Notes under the pieces: generated by a model
Databases searched by the model: none
What the model was told of the DNA's origin: nothing
The model's input: only the letters and a program-made list of their open reading frames with translations
Shown here: positions 47,441 to 56,477 of the stretch, piece after piece
How positions within the stretch are numbered: position 1 is the stretch's first letter
Layout of the letters: every line of letters begins with the position of its first letter
Made by a program: the position numbers and the translations under genes
Assembly: GCF_014779595.1 (NCBI RefSeq)
Contig: NZ_JACXZT010000019.1
Span: 585,010 to 649,009, forward strand
Reading direction: 5' to 3'
Source of the DNA: Halomonas sp. ML-15
GTDB lineage: Bacteria; Pseudomonadota; Gammaproteobacteria; Pseudomonadales; Halomonadaceae
DNA: 64,000 bases

Positions 47441-48289
47441 ATGGCGATATCCAACACGCTACGCGGCTGGGGTTTCGTGACCCCGGCCCTGTTCTGGACG
47501 CTGGCCTTCTTCGTGGCGCCCTTCGCCATCATGCTGGCGATGAGCCTGGCGACCCTGGAGGGCCGCGAGCTGATCTGGGGCTTTGACCTCGCCAACTACC
47601 GGCGCCTGTTCGGCCAGTCGTTCCTGGCCGGCGCCATTGTCGTGTCGCTGCAGATCACCCTGACGGTGACGCTGATCTCGGTCCTGCTGGCCTATCCGCT
47701 GGCCTGGATCATCGCCTTTCGGGTGCCGCCGCGCTGGCAGCGGCTGGTACTGCTGCTGGCGATTCTGCCGTTCTGGACCTCCTATGTGGTGCGCTCCTAC
47801 TCCTGGCTGCTGGTGCTGTCCCGGGAGGGCATCGTCAACAAGGCGCTGATGTCGCTGGGGGTGATCGCCGAGCCGCTGCAGATGGCGAGTACGCGTTTCG
47901 CCACCGTGACCGGCTTCGTGCACTTCTTCGTGATGCTGCTGACGCTGACCATCTTCGCCAACCTGGTGCAGCTATCGCCCAACTACCGACGCGCCGCCAC
48001 CGACCTCGGCGCCAGTGGCTGGCAGGCGTTTCGTCACGTGATTCTGCCGCTGACCCTGCCGGGCATCATGGTGGGCGCCTTCCTGACCTTCGTGCTGTGC
48101 ATCGGCGACTACATCACGCCGCAGATTCTCGGTGGCAACAATGAGCTGACGGTGCCCCAGGTGATCATGGTGCAGCTCGGGCGGCGCGGCGACTTCCCGC
48201 TGGCCGCGGCGCTCTCCATCGTGCTGATGGGGCTGGTGACCCTGGCCTACCTGGCCTGCGCGCGCTGGCTACGACTGGACAGGGTGTGA
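47441..48289 (+). CDS. ABC importer permease, PotB-like
   Basis: 282 residues from ATG 47441, two bases after the SBP stop. It has about six transmembrane helices with an N-terminal helix (FVTPALFWTLAFFVAPFAIM), PFWTSYVVRSYSWLLVL as in PotB, and the ATPase-coupling EAA loop DLGASGWQAFRHVILPLTLPG. It forms the heterodimeric channel with the next gene product, which it overlaps or abuts. Confidence 0.92.
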   Translation: MAISNTLRGWGFVTPALFWTLAFFVAPFAIMLAMSLATLEGRELIWGFDLANYRRLFGQSFLAGAIVVSLQITLTVTLISVLLAYPLAWIIAFRVPPRWQRLVLLLAILPFWTSYVVRSYSWLLVLSREGIVNKALMSLGVIAEPLQMASTRFATVTGFVHFFVMLLTLTIFANLVQLSPNYRRAATDLGASGWQAFRHVILPLTLPGIMVGAFLTFVLCIGDYITPQILGGNNELTVPQVIMVQLGRRGDFPLAAALSIVLMGLVTLAYLACARWLRLDRV

Positions 48290-48291
48290 GC

Positions 48292-49062
48292 ATGCGAACA
48301 CTGCAATGGGGCTACCTGTTTCTGGCCTTCGCCTTTATCTATCTGCCGGTGGCGTCGCTGGTGCTGTTCTCGTTCAAGGATGGCAGCCTGCCGCTGCCGC
48401 CCTTCGAGGGGCCGACCCTGCGCTGGTACGGCGAGGTGCTCGGCGACCGGCGGCTGATGGCGGCGCTGGGGCATTCGCTGATGGTGGCGGTGGGCTCGTC
48501 GCTGACCGCTTGTGTGCTGGGCTTCCTGGCCGCCTACGGCCTGGCGCGCCACGTGCTGCCGGGGTCGCTGTGGCTGCGCGGGCTGTTGATTGCGCCGATG
48601 ACGGTCAGCTATCTGATCGTCGGGCTGGGCCTGCTGATCGTCTTCAATCAGCTTGGCATCGGGCTGTCGCTGTGGGCGGCGGGCATCGGCCATGTGGTGA
48701 TCAATCTGCCGCTCTGCTTTGCCATCATCTACGCCTCGATGGGTGCCCAGCAGCAGAACATCGAGCGCGCGGCCCGTGATCTTGGCGCCAACGAGGCCCG
48801 GGTGATTACCCAGGTCACCGTGCCGATGCTGGCACCGGCGATCCTGGCCGCCTTCTTCCTGGCCATGACGCTTAGCTGGGACGAGTTCGTGATCGCCTTC
48901 CTGCTCACCCGCTTCGAGGTGACCCTGCCGGTAGAGATCTGGAGTCTGCTGCGCTCAGGACTGTCATCCAAGACCAATGCCATCGGCAGCATCGTGTTCC
49001 TCGGCTCGGCCGCCATCGTGCTGCTACTCGAACTGTTCATTTTCGGAAGGCGCCGCTCATGA
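48292..49062 (+). CDS. ABC importer permease, PotC-like
   Basis: 256 residues from ATG 48292, with AGGG 7 nt upstream; a GTG at 48286 overlapping the previous stop is possible. Six transmembrane segments. FLFKD-type PotC features include LVLFSFKDGSLPLPPFEGPT near the N-terminus, and the EAA loop is DLGANEARVITQVTVPMLAP. TLSWDEFVIAFLLTRFEVTL is typical of PotC. Its stop overlaps the ATPase start as ATGA. Confidence 0.92.
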   Translation: MRTLQWGYLFLAFAFIYLPVASLVLFSFKDGSLPLPPFEGPTLRWYGEVLGDRRLMAALGHSLMVAVGSSLTACVLGFLAAYGLARHVLPGSLWLRGLLIAPMTVSYLIVGLGLLIVFNQLGIGLSLWAAGIGHVVINLPLCFAIIYASMGAQQQNIERAARDLGANEARVITQVTVPMLAPAILAAFFLAMTLSWDEFVIAFLLTRFEVTLPVEIWSLLRSGLSSKTNAIGSIVFLGSAAIVLLLELFIFGRRRS

Positions 49063-50114
49063 CTGCACCCATTACCATCGAGTCGCTGTGCCACGACTTT
49101 CAGGACTTTCGCGCCCTGCACGATATCGACCTGGAGATCGCCGCGGGGGAGTACATCGTGCTGCTGGGCCCGTCGGGCTGCGGCAAGACCACCCTGCTGT
49201 CGATTCTGGGCGGCTTTATCGTGCCCACCCAGGGCGCGGTGAAGATCGCTGGCCGCGATATGACCGGGGTGGCGCCGGCCAAGCGGCCCACCACCACCAT
49301 GTTTCAGGACTATGCGCTGTTTCCGCACATGACCTTGCGCGACAACGTCGCCTTCGGCCTACGTATGCGCGGTATGGCCCGGCACGAACGCCACGCACGC
49401 GCCGAGCGTCTGCTGGAACTCGTCGGACTGCCTGGCGATGCCGGCAAACGCCCCCATGAGCTGTCCGGCGGCCAGCGCCAGCGGGTGGCCCTGGCGCGGG
49501 CCTTGGCGGTGGAGCCGGATGTACTGCTGCTGGATGAGCCGCTGGGCGCGCTGGACCTCAAGCTGCGCCGTACCATGCAGGATGAACTCAAGAGCCTGCA
49601 GCGCGAGTTCGGCACCACCTTTATCCACGTCACCCACGATCAGGAGGAGGCGATGGCCATCGCCGACCGCATCGTGGTGATGAATCGCGGCCGGATCGAG
49701 GACCTGGGCCCGCCGGAGCGGGTCTATCAGCGGCCCGCCAGCCTGTTCGCCGCCAACTTCATGGGTGAGACCAACCGGATCCCGGCGACGCGCAGCGCAC
49801 AGGGGCTGGAGACGCCGCTTGGGTCGCTGATCCCCGCTGAGACGCTCAGCGGCGACGGTCCCTTTACCGTCTGCCTGCGTCCCGAGCAGATCCGCAGCGG
49901 GACCGAGGGCTGGTCGCTGGGCAGCGCCCGCGTCGGCGATAGCGCCTTCTTCGGTACCCACTTCCGCTGCCACCTACACTGTGAGGATGAGGCCGAGACG
50001 ACGCTGATCGCCCACCTGCCGCCGGAGGTGCAGCCGCAGCCTGGGCAGCGGCTGGCGCTATCGGTGGATCCGGCACGACTGAGCATCTTCGCTGACCAAG
50101 AGGTGTCGTTATGA
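49059..50114 (+). CDS. ABC importer ATPase, PotA-like
   Basis: 351 residues. The nucleotide-binding domain has Walker A GPSGCGKTT, the Q-loop FQDYALFPHMT, signature LSGGQRQRVALARAL, Walker B VLLLDEPLGALD and the H-loop VTHDQEEA. Residues 240-351 are a TOBE-like regulatory domain. It energises the PotB/PotC-type permeases. ATGA overlaps on both sides tie it to the permease and to the hydrolase that follows. Confidence 0.94.
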   Translation: MTAPITIESLCHDFQDFRALHDIDLEIAAGEYIVLLGPSGCGKTTLLSILGGFIVPTQGAVKIAGRDMTGVAPAKRPTTTMFQDYALFPHMTLRDNVAFGLRMRGMARHERHARAERLLELVGLPGDAGKRPHELSGGQRQRVALARALAVEPDVLLLDEPLGALDLKLRRTMQDELKSLQREFGTTFIHVTHDQEEAMAIADRIVVMNRGRIEDLGPPERVYQRPASLFAANFMGETNRIPATRSAQGLETPLGSLIPAETLSGDGPFTVCLRPEQIRSGTEGWSLGSARVGDSAFFGTHFRCHLHCEDEAETTLIAHLPPEVQPQPGQRLALSVDPARLSIFADQEVSL

Positions 50115-50848
50115 GCCAGCGTGTGCGTCCCGAGGCGTGGTACACCACGCGCCGCGTGGGGGATGACGTTACGCATATCGAAGAGCCCTTTATCCAGGCC
50201 TTCTACCGCTGCAATATCTGGCATGTGCGCGGCCGCGACCGCGACATGCTGGTGGACAGCGGCATGGGCGTGGTGTCGCTGCGCGAGTGGGTGCCGCTGG
50301 TCACCGAACGCTCCTTGACCGCGGTGGCCAGCCACACCCACTTCGACCATATCGGCTGCCACCACGAATTCGAGGAGCGGGTGGTGCACCGCGCCGAGGC
50401 GGATATCCTCGCCAGCCCCGGGCGGCGCGCGACCCTGGCCGACCCCTACGTCAGCGAGGCGATCTTCGACCGGCTGCCGCCGTTTCCCTTTGCCGCCACC
50501 ACCTACGCCGTCAAGGCGGCGCCCGCCACCCGGCTGGTAGAGGATGGCGACGTGATCGACCTCGGCGACCGGGTCTTCGAGGTGATCCATACCCCGGGGC
50601 ACTCCCCCGGCGGCATCGCCCTGTGGGAGGCGCGCAGCGGGATCCTGTTCTCCGGCGATATCGTCTACGACGGGCCGCTGATCGAGGACACCTACCACGC
50701 CAACGCCGCCGACTATGAGCGCTCGATGCGGCGGCTATACGACCTGCCGGTAAGCGTGGTCCACGGCGGCCACTTCCCCAGTTACGGCCGTGAGCGCCAC
50801 CGTCAGATCATCCGTGCCTGGCTGGAAGGCAAGGCGAGCAATGGCTGA
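50111..50848 (+). CDS. Metallo-beta-lactamase-fold hydrolase encoded in the ABC importer operon
   Basis: 245 residues. It has the full di-metal MBL set: SHTHFDH (His75, His77, Asp79, His80), His164 in HTPGHSPGG, Asp183 in SGDIVYDG and His221 in HGGHFPS. This is the glyoxalase-II/lactonase-like branch and has no signal peptide, so it should act in the cytoplasm. Its ATG overlaps the ATPase stop (ATGA), so it is translationally coupled to the importer and probably cleaves the imported compound (an ester, lactone, thioester or amide). The substrate is unknown. A 34-bp perfect palindrome follows the stop. Confidence 0.88.
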   Translation: MSQRVRPEAWYTTRRVGDDVTHIEEPFIQAFYRCNIWHVRGRDRDMLVDSGMGVVSLREWVPLVTERSLTAVASHTHFDHIGCHHEFEERVVHRAEADILASPGRRATLADPYVSEAIFDRLPPFPFAATTYAVKAAPATRLVEDGDVIDLGDRVFEVIHTPGHSPGGIALWEARSGILFSGDIVYDGPLIEDTYHANAADYERSMRRLYDLPVSVVHGGHFPSYGRERHRQIIRAWLEGKASNG

Positions 50849-50869
50849 AACACGTGGTGTCGTAAGCAA

Positions 50870-50903
50870 ATCCGGGCTTGGCGGTTAACCGCCAAGCCCG
50901 GAT
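50870..50903. terminator. 34-bp perfect palindrome between convergent genes
   Basis: ATCCGGGCTTGGCGGTT (50870-50886) is directly followed by its exact reverse complement (50887-50903). It lies between the MBL stop (50848) and the ctpA stop (50915) and is probably a bidirectional terminator, although no T-run follows on either strand. Confidence 0.65.
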
Positions 50904-50914
50904 CTCGTTATGGC

Positions 50915-52201
50915 TTAGCCCGCTGCAGAGCGGCGCTGGCCGACCACGTTGAGTGCCTTGAGCAGGTTAAGTGCCTCGTTGAGCTGGTAGTCGTCGCGCA
51001 GCCGTTCGCTGCCGGCGCTGCGTTCACGGGTCTCTTCCCGCGAGCGCAGGTGGCCCTCAAGGTCGGCTTCACGCAGTTGGCGGCTGCTCTCGGTGACTTC
51101 CAGGCGACCGCGTACTACCTCCACGTCGGGCACGATGCCCTGGGCCTGAATCGAGCGGCCGTTAGGCGTGTAGTAGAGCGCGGTGGTCAGCTTGAGGCCG
51201 TCACCGTTGCCCAGCGGCATGACCTGCTGCACCGAGCCCTTGCCGAAGCTCTCGGTGCCCATTACCACGCCGCGGCGCTGATCCTGCAGCGCGCCGGCGA
51301 CGATCTCCGCCGCCGAGGCGCTGCCGCCGTTGATCAGTACCACCAGCGGCACGTCCGGGGCGGCGGTGTCGCGGTTGGCGGAGAAGCTCAGCTCGCTGTC
51401 GGCCAGGCGGCCCTCGGTGTAGACGATCAGCCCGCTGTCGAGGAAGACGTCGGAGACCGCTACTGCCGCCTGCAGCACGCCGCCGGGGTTGTTGCGCAGG
51501 TCGAGTACCAGGCCGTCGAGGGGCGCGTCGGCTTCCATGCGTGCCAGTGCCTGGCGGACCTGCTCGCCGGTGCGGTTCTGGAACTGGCTGACCCGCAGAT
51601 AGCCGTAGCCGGGCTCGAGCAGCTCGCTGCGCACGCTCTCGCTGCGGATCACCTCGCGGGTCAGGGTGAACTCCCGCGGACTATCTTCGCCGCGCCGCTG
51701 GATGGTGATCTCGAGCTCGGTGCCGGCCTCGCCGCGCATCAGGTTGACCGCCTCCTGTAGTGACATGCGGTCGGTGGACTGCCCCTCGACGCGAATGATC
51801 AGGTCGCGGGACTGCAGGCCGGCGCGGGACGCAGGGGTGTCATCGATGGGGGTGATCACCGTCAGCTGGCCATCTTCCATGCCGACTTCGATGCCGATAC
51901 CGCCAAACTCACCCTGGGTCGATTCGCGCAAGCTGCGAAACTCTTCCTGGTCAAGGTAGGCGGAGTGCGGATCGAGCTCGCTGAGCATGCCGCGCATGGC
52001 GTTGCGCAGCAGGGTGCTGTCATCGACCTCGTCGACGTAGGCGCGTTTGATGCGCTCGAAGATCTCGGCGAAGGTCTGGACGTCCTCGATCGGCAGCTCG
52101 TTGCCCGGCGTGCTGTTGGCCGCCGTGGCGTGCAGGGGCATCGCCAGCAGCGCCAGCGAGGCGGCCAGGGCGATCAGGGGTTTGAAAGCAGTGTCGAGCA
52201 T
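50915..52201 (-). CDS. ctpA: C-terminal processing periplasmic protease (S41 family, CtpA-type)
   Basis: 428 residues from ATG 52201, with CGGAG 7 nt upstream. The signal peptide is PLIALAASLALLAMPLHATAA. A PDZ domain covers about 98-165 (GGIGIEVGMEDGQLTVITPI). The S41 catalytic domain has LDLRNNPGG, the nucleophile Ser296 in NGGSASAAE and the general base Lys321 in GTESFGKGSVQQ. In Pseudomonas, CtpA with an adaptor degrades cell-wall hydrolases. It is the third gene of the gpmI-envC-ctpA series. The gap to envC is 110 bp. Confidence 0.95.
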   Translation of the reverse strand: MLDTAFKPLIALAASLALLAMPLHATAANSTPGNELPIEDVQTFAEIFERIKRAYVDEVDDSTLLRNAMRGMLSELDPHSAYLDQEEFRSLRESTQGEFGGIGIEVGMEDGQLTVITPIDDTPASRAGLQSRDLIIRVEGQSTDRMSLQEAVNLMRGEAGTELEITIQRRGEDSPREFTLTREVIRSESVRSELLEPGYGYLRVSQFQNRTGEQVRQALARMEADAPLDGLVLDLRNNPGGVLQAAVAVSDVFLDSGLIVYTEGRLADSELSFSANRDTAAPDVPLVVLINGGSASAAEIVAGALQDQRRGVVMGTESFGKGSVQQVMPLGNGDGLKLTTALYYTPNGRSIQAQGIVPDVEVVRGRLEVTESSRQLREADLEGHLRSREETRERSAGSERLRDDYQLNEALNLLKALNVVGQRRSAAG

Positions 52202-52311
52202 GATGACTCCGATCCGCAGGTAAGAGACGGCACCAGCGCACGCCGATGGAGATGACCAGCATAGCCGCTGGGCCGTCGGTGAATCCACAGTGGCCTTATG
52301 ACCACATTTCC

Positions 52312-53478
52312 TCAGCGTTGTGCGATCCAGCCCTGAGGATCGATCGGTTCGCCGTTGCGGCGCACCTCGAAGTAGAGTGCGGCCCGGCCATGGCCGCCGC
52401 TGTTGCCTACCGCACCGAGCTCATCGCCGCGCGATACGGCGCTGCCGACCTCGGCGGTGAAGTGCTGCAGATGGGCGTGCAACGTCATGACCTGGTCGCC
52501 GTGATCGACGATCAGCAGATTGCCGAAACCGCGCATCCAGTCGGCGAAGACCACGCGGCCGCTGTGCACGGCATGAACCGGTGTGCCCTCGCTGGCCTGG
52601 ATCAGCATGCCGTTGCGGCTGATGCCGTCGCCTCGGCCGAAACTCGAGGTCACCGAGCCCTGTACCGGCCAGGGTAGATCGCCCTGGGTTTCGGCGATGG
52701 CGGTGGAGGGCGGCGGCTCCGAGAGGCGCGCCATCTCCTCGCGGACCTGCTGCAGCACCCGTTCGGCGTCGTCGCGATCGCGGTCGAGGCGGTCCAGGCG
52801 CTGCTGTTCGCTGGTATAGCGAGCGTCGAGCGAGGCCACCAGCGCCTCGCGCTCCTGCACTTGCTCGGCCAGCGCTGCGCTGCGCTCGGCCAGCTCGTCG
52901 CCCAGGGCGGTAAGCTCGGCGTCGCGGGCATCCAGCGACGCCTGGTTATCGGCGAGGTGCTCTTCGAGGGCGGCGATGGCGTCGAGACGTTCGTTGCGCG
53001 CCCGGCTCAGGTGGTTGAGGTAGGTCTGGAGGCGGTCGAGGCGTGCCGGGTCGTCCTGATTGAGCAGCAGCTTGAGCTGTGGGGTGTGGCCTAGTCGATA
53101 GAGCGCCTCGAGCTGAGTGGCCAGCGCGTCGAGCTGGGCGTCCCGCTCGGCTTCGAGGATGCCGCGCTGGCGCTCGAGTTCGTCGATCTCATCGGCGACC
53201 TCTCGGCGCTCGGCTTGAAGCGCGTCGAGACGCCGGTGGGTCTCGGCCAGCGCGGTCTCGACCTCGCGCAGCTCGCGGTCGGCGTCATCGCGGTCCTCGC
53301 GGGTCGCCGTGAGGCGCTGTGACACGGCCTGGATCTCGCTGCCGATGGCGTCGAGGCGCTCCTGGGCGCGGCGTTCGCTACCTTCGCTGGCGTGGCTGGC
53401 GGGTGCCAGGCTGAGCAGCAGCCCGGCGAACAGTGCCGCCAGGCCATACAGGGCGCTGCGCCGCATGCTATGCCTCAT
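52312..53478 (-). CDS. envC: Murein hydrolase activator EnvC
   Basis: 388 residues from ATG 53478, which overlaps the gpmI stop as ATGA; ATG 53466 is an alternative. The signal peptide is [21 protein letters not shown]. Residues about 30-250 are two long coiled coils rich in Arg/Glu/Leu. Residues 270-388 are a LytM (M23) domain whose metal site is degenerate: [13 protein letters not shown] lacks the HxxxD pair and the usual HLHFE is ALYFE. Such EnvC proteins cannot cut peptidoglycan but activate amidases during division. It lies between gpmI and ctpA. Confidence 0.94.
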   Translation of the reverse strand: MRHSMRRSALYGLAALFAGLLLSLAPASHASEGSERRAQERLDAIGSEIQAVSQRLTATREDRDDADRELREVETALAETHRRLDALQAERREVADEIDELERQRGILEAERDAQLDALATQLEALYRLGHTPQLKLLLNQDDPARLDRLQTYLNHLSRARNERLDAIAALEEHLADNQASLDARDAELTALGDELAERSAALAEQVQEREALVASLDARYTSEQQRLDRLDRDRDDAERVLQQVREEMARLSEPPPSTAIAETQGDLPWPVQGSVTSSFGRGDGISRNGMLIQASEGTPVHAVHSGRVVFADWMRGFGNLLIVDHGDQVMTLHAHLQHFTAEVGSAVSRGDELGAVGNSGGHGRAALYFEVRRNGEPIDPQGWIAQR

Positions 53479-55040
53479 GCATTGTCGATCAGCACGCGCC
53501 CGGTCATCTCCTCGGGAACCGCCTGGCCCATCATCGCCAGCAGCGTCGGCGCCAGGTCGCACAGGCTGCCGTCGTCCTGCAGGGTGACGGCGCGTGAACC
53601 GACATACACCAGCGGCACCTCAAAGGTGGTATGCGCGGTGTGCGGGTTGCCGGTCTCAGGGTCGACCATCTGCTCAGCGTTGCCATGGTCGGCGGTGACC
53701 AGACAGGCGCCGCCGGCGCGCTGGATCGCCTCGACCACCCGGCCGAGACAGATGTCGACCGTCTCGATGGCCTTGACCGCTGCGTTGAAGTCGCCGGTGT
53801 GGCCGACCATGTCGCCGTTGGCGTAGTTGCAGATGATCAGGTCATGGGCGCCGGACTCGATGGCGGCCACCAGCTTGTCGGTGAGCTCATAGGCGCTCAT
53901 CTCGGGCTTCTCGTCATAGGTCTTCACGTCCCGCGGCGACGGCACCAGGATACGGGTCTCGCCGGGATACTCGCTCTCCTGGCCGCCGGAGAAGAAGAAG
54001 GTCACGTGGGGGTACTTCTCTGTCTCGGCGATGCGTAGCTGGGTCAGGCCGCGGGCGGCAACCACCTCGCCCAGGGTATTGGTCAACGCCACGGGCGGAA
54101 AGGCGGCGGGCGCCGGGATGTCGGCGGCGTACTGGGTCAGCATCACCAGGCCATCGCCGGCGAGCTGTGGTCGGGTGCGTCGCGTGAAGCCGTCGAACCC
54201 CTCCTCGACGAAGGCGCGGGTCAGCTCGCGGGCGCGGTCGGCGCGGAAGTTCATGAAGATCGCGGCGTCGCCGTCTTCGGTGACCACCGGGAGGTTGTTG
54301 GGACGAATGCTGGTAGCGCTGACGAACTCGTCGGTTTCGTTACGCTGGTAGGCGTCGCGTAGCGCCACCTCGGCACTCACGCTGTCGAATTCGCCGACGC
54401 CTTCGGTGATCAGCCGATAGGCTTTCTCGACACGATCCCAGCGGTTATCGCGGTCCATGGCATAGTAGCGACCGATCACCGAGGCGATAAAGCCATGGTC
54501 GGCGCCGACCAGTTCGGAGAGCCGTTCGTTGACACGCTCGATGGAGGCCAGCGCGCTCTTGGGCGGCATGTCGCGGCCGTCGAGGAAGGCGTGCACGTAG
54601 ATGCGCTGGGCGCCGCGCCGTGCGGCCAGCTCGGCCATGGCGATAATATGGTCTTCATGGCTGTGCACGCCGCCCGGCGACAGCAGGCCGAGCAGGTGTA
54701 CGGCGCGCTGGGCCTCCACGGCGTCGTCGATGGGCCGGGTCAGGGCGGCATGGTGGTCGAGATCGCCGTCCTCGATGGCCTTGGTGATGCGCGTGAAGTC
54801 CTGATAGACGATGCGCCCGGCGCCGAGGTTCATATGGCCGACCTCGGAGTTGCCCATCTGGCCCTCGGGCAGGCCGACGTACTTGCCGTCGGTGTGGATC
54901 AGGCTGCTGGGGCAGTCGCGCTGCAGGCGGTCCATCACCGGGGTATCCGCGGCGGCGACGGCGTTGGCCTCGAGGGCCTCGTTATGGCCGTAGCCATCGA
55001 GGATGATCAGCGCGACGGGGCGCGGTGTAGCATCAGACAT
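53475..55040 (-). CDS. gpmI: 2,3-bisphosphoglycerate-independent phosphoglycerate mutase
   Basis: 521 residues from ATG 55040, with GAGG 7-8 nt upstream; the longer frame adds 28 non-conserved residues. This Mn-dependent glycolytic enzyme interconverts 3- and 2-phosphoglycerate. It shows [12 protein letters not shown] (first metal site), the catalytic-Ser segment [44 protein letters not shown] and [10 protein letters not shown]. It overlaps envC by four bases, so the two are translationally coupled. Confidence 0.96.
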   Translation of the reverse strand: MSDATPRPVALIILDGYGHNEALEANAVAAADTPVMDRLQRDCPSSLIHTDGKYVGLPEGQMGNSEVGHMNLGAGRIVYQDFTRITKAIEDGDLDHHAALTRPIDDAVEAQRAVHLLGLLSPGGVHSHEDHIIAMAELAARRGAQRIYVHAFLDGRDMPPKSALASIERVNERLSELVGADHGFIASVIGRYYAMDRDNRWDRVEKAYRLITEGVGEFDSVSAEVALRDAYQRNETDEFVSATSIRPNNLPVVTEDGDAAIFMNFRADRARELTRAFVEEGFDGFTRRTRPQLAGDGLVMLTQYAADIPAPAAFPPVALTNTLGEVVAARGLTQLRIAETEKYPHVTFFFSGGQESEYPGETRILVPSPRDVKTYDEKPEMSAYELTDKLVAAIESGAHDLIICNYANGDMVGHTGDFNAAVKAIETVDICLGRVVEAIQRAGGACLVTADHGNAEQMVDPETGNPHTAHTTFEVPLVYVGSRAVTLQDDGSLCDLAPTLLAMMGQAVPEEMTGRVLIDNA

Positions 55041-55446
55041 GCAGTTGGCCTCATTGATAAGGGTCGTGGCCCGGTGGCGATATGGCGTCCCGGGGTCGCG
55101 ACTCACGGCTCCTTGGGGCATCATATCGCACAGCCGCGTCGGGCGTCAGCCTGGCGGCAGGGCTAATACTGGAAGCGGTCTCGCTCGGACTGATCCGTCG
55201 ACAGGCCTGCGAGGAGGCGCTGTAAACCATCCCTGGGCGCTACCGATGCCATCCATGGCATCGACACCTCCTCTTCGGCCTGTCCCCGGCGTCCTTCGCT
55301 TGGGTGCAACCGCGACCGCCCTGAGCGGTGCCGTTAGCTGCTAAAGCTCTGGTGCCGGCGCCGCCCTGCGCAGACGTTATCTTGCAGCTTGTGTATACTG
55401 GGCGCCGCTCGGCGCTACCGTTACCCAACAAGAGTTATCCGGACCC
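55041..55446. other. Divergent gpmI-yibN intergenic region
   Basis: 406 bp without a gene. It holds the nested palindromic element described separately (55200-55284). Near the right end is a candidate -10 TATACT (55394-55399) for the rhodanese-secB genes, with a weak -35 (CAGACG, 55371-55376). The gpmI promoter should lie in the left part; I see no clear one. Confidence 0.4.
55200..55284. repeat. REP-like nested palindromic element
   Basis: Three sets of perfect arms nest around one centre: GACAGGCC (55200-55207) / GGCCTGTC (55277-55284); AGGAGG (55212-55217) / CCTCCT (55267-55272); CGATGCCAT (55244-55252) / ATGGCATCG (55255-55263). The left arms are separated by unpaired DNA (55218-55243), giving an asymmetric cruciform. 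It lies between divergent genes, so it is not a terminator. It resembles the dispersed intergenic palindromes of halophilic gammaproteobacteria as I remember them; no second copy lies in this window. Confidence 0.6.
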
Positions 55447-55869
55447 ATGATCGACCAGCTCTTTGAATTCGTGCAGAACCACCCGCTGCTGGTGGGGGCG
55501 TTCCTGTTGGTACTGACCGCCTGGATCGCCTATGAAGTAAGAGGCAGCAGCAAGAGCGGTGTCTCGGCCAGCGAGGCGACCCAGTTGATCAACCGCGAAG
55601 ACGCCGTGGTGGTCGATATCCGCGAGGCCAACGAGTTCAAGGCCGGGCATATTGCCGGGGCGCGCAACATCCCCCAGAGCAAGCTCGACAATCGCCTCAG
55701 CGAATTGGAAAAGTCGAAGAATAAGCCGATCATCGTGGCCTGCAAGCACGGCCAGTCATCCGGCGCCGCCCAGGCCAAGCTGGAGAAGGCCGGCTTCGAG
55801 CGCGCCTTCAAGCTCAAGGGCGGCATGACCCAGTGGCAGGCCGATGGCATGCCGGTGGTCAAGAAGTAA
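55447..55869 (+). CDS. yibN: Membrane-anchored rhodanese-domain protein, YibN-like
   Basis: 140 residues. An N-terminal transmembrane helix (LLVGAFLLVLTAWIAYEV, about 15-32) is followed by a single rhodanese domain. It includes VVDIREANEFKAGHIAGARNIP and the active-site loop CKHGQSSG with the catalytic Cys, then LKGGMTQWQADGMPV. YibN sits next to secB (with grxC between) in E. coli. Its biological role is not settled, and recent work links it to membrane-protein insertion. secB follows after 48 bp, without a glutaredoxin gene. Confidence 0.88.
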   Translation: MIDQLFEFVQNHPLLVGAFLLVLTAWIAYEVRGSSKSGVSASEATQLINREDAVVVDIREANEFKAGHIAGARNIPQSKLDNRLSELEKSKNKPIIVACKHGQSSGAAQAKLEKAGFERAFKLKGGMTQWQADGMPVVKK

Positions 55870-55917
55870 GCTGCGCTACTCACATTTCACACGCAACAGA
55901 CGTCAAGGACCCTTCTC

Positions 55918-56439
55918 ATGGCGGAAGACAACAATCAACCTGCGGCCAGCAACGCCCAAGGCGCTGCCGCTGCCGGCGATCAGGAAAAGCCCCAGCTGAA
56001 ATTCTCTCTGCAGCGTATCTACGTCAAGGATATCTCCTTCGAGTCGCCCAATGCGCCGGCTGTGTTTCAGCAGCCGTTCAAGCCCAAGGTGGGCCTCGAT
56101 CTCAACACCTCGAGCAGCCAGGTCAGCGAAGACCTGTATGAGGTGGTGGTCAAGGTCACCGCCGAGGTCAAGCATAGCGAGACCGGCAACACTTCGTTCC
56201 TGGCCGAGATCGAGCAGGCGGGCCTGTTCCGCATTGCCGGTATCGAAGGGCAGCAGCTCGAGCACACCCTGGGCGCCTTCTGCCCCAATGTGCTGTTCCC
56301 TTACGCCCGCGAGTGCATCGATAACCTGGTCAACCGCGGTGGCTTCCCGCCGCTGATGCTGGCGCCGGTCAACTTCGAGGCGATCTACGCCCAGAAGAAG
56401 AAGCGCGAGGCCCAGCAGGCCAGCGAAACCACGCAGTAA
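55918..56439 (+). CDS. secB: Protein-export chaperone SecB
   Basis: 173 residues, with AAGGA about 8 nt upstream. The homotetrameric cytosolic chaperone holds preproteins unfolded and hands them to SecA. Diagnostic segments are [61 protein letters not shown] and [20 protein letters not shown]. The N-terminal 25 residues are an Ala/Asn/Gln-rich extension. It lies downstream of the YibN-like gene. Confidence 0.97.
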   Translation: MAEDNNQPAASNAQGAAAAGDQEKPQLKFSLQRIYVKDISFESPNAPAVFQQPFKPKVGLDLNTSSSQVSEDLYEVVVKVTAEVKHSETGNTSFLAEIEQAGLFRIAGIEGQQLEHTLGAFCPNVLFPYARECIDNLVNRGGFPPLMLAPVNFEAIYAQKKKREAQQASETTQ

Positions 56440-56477
56440 GGGCCCATGCACCTGCTCGTGACTCGCGGAGCGGCTCG

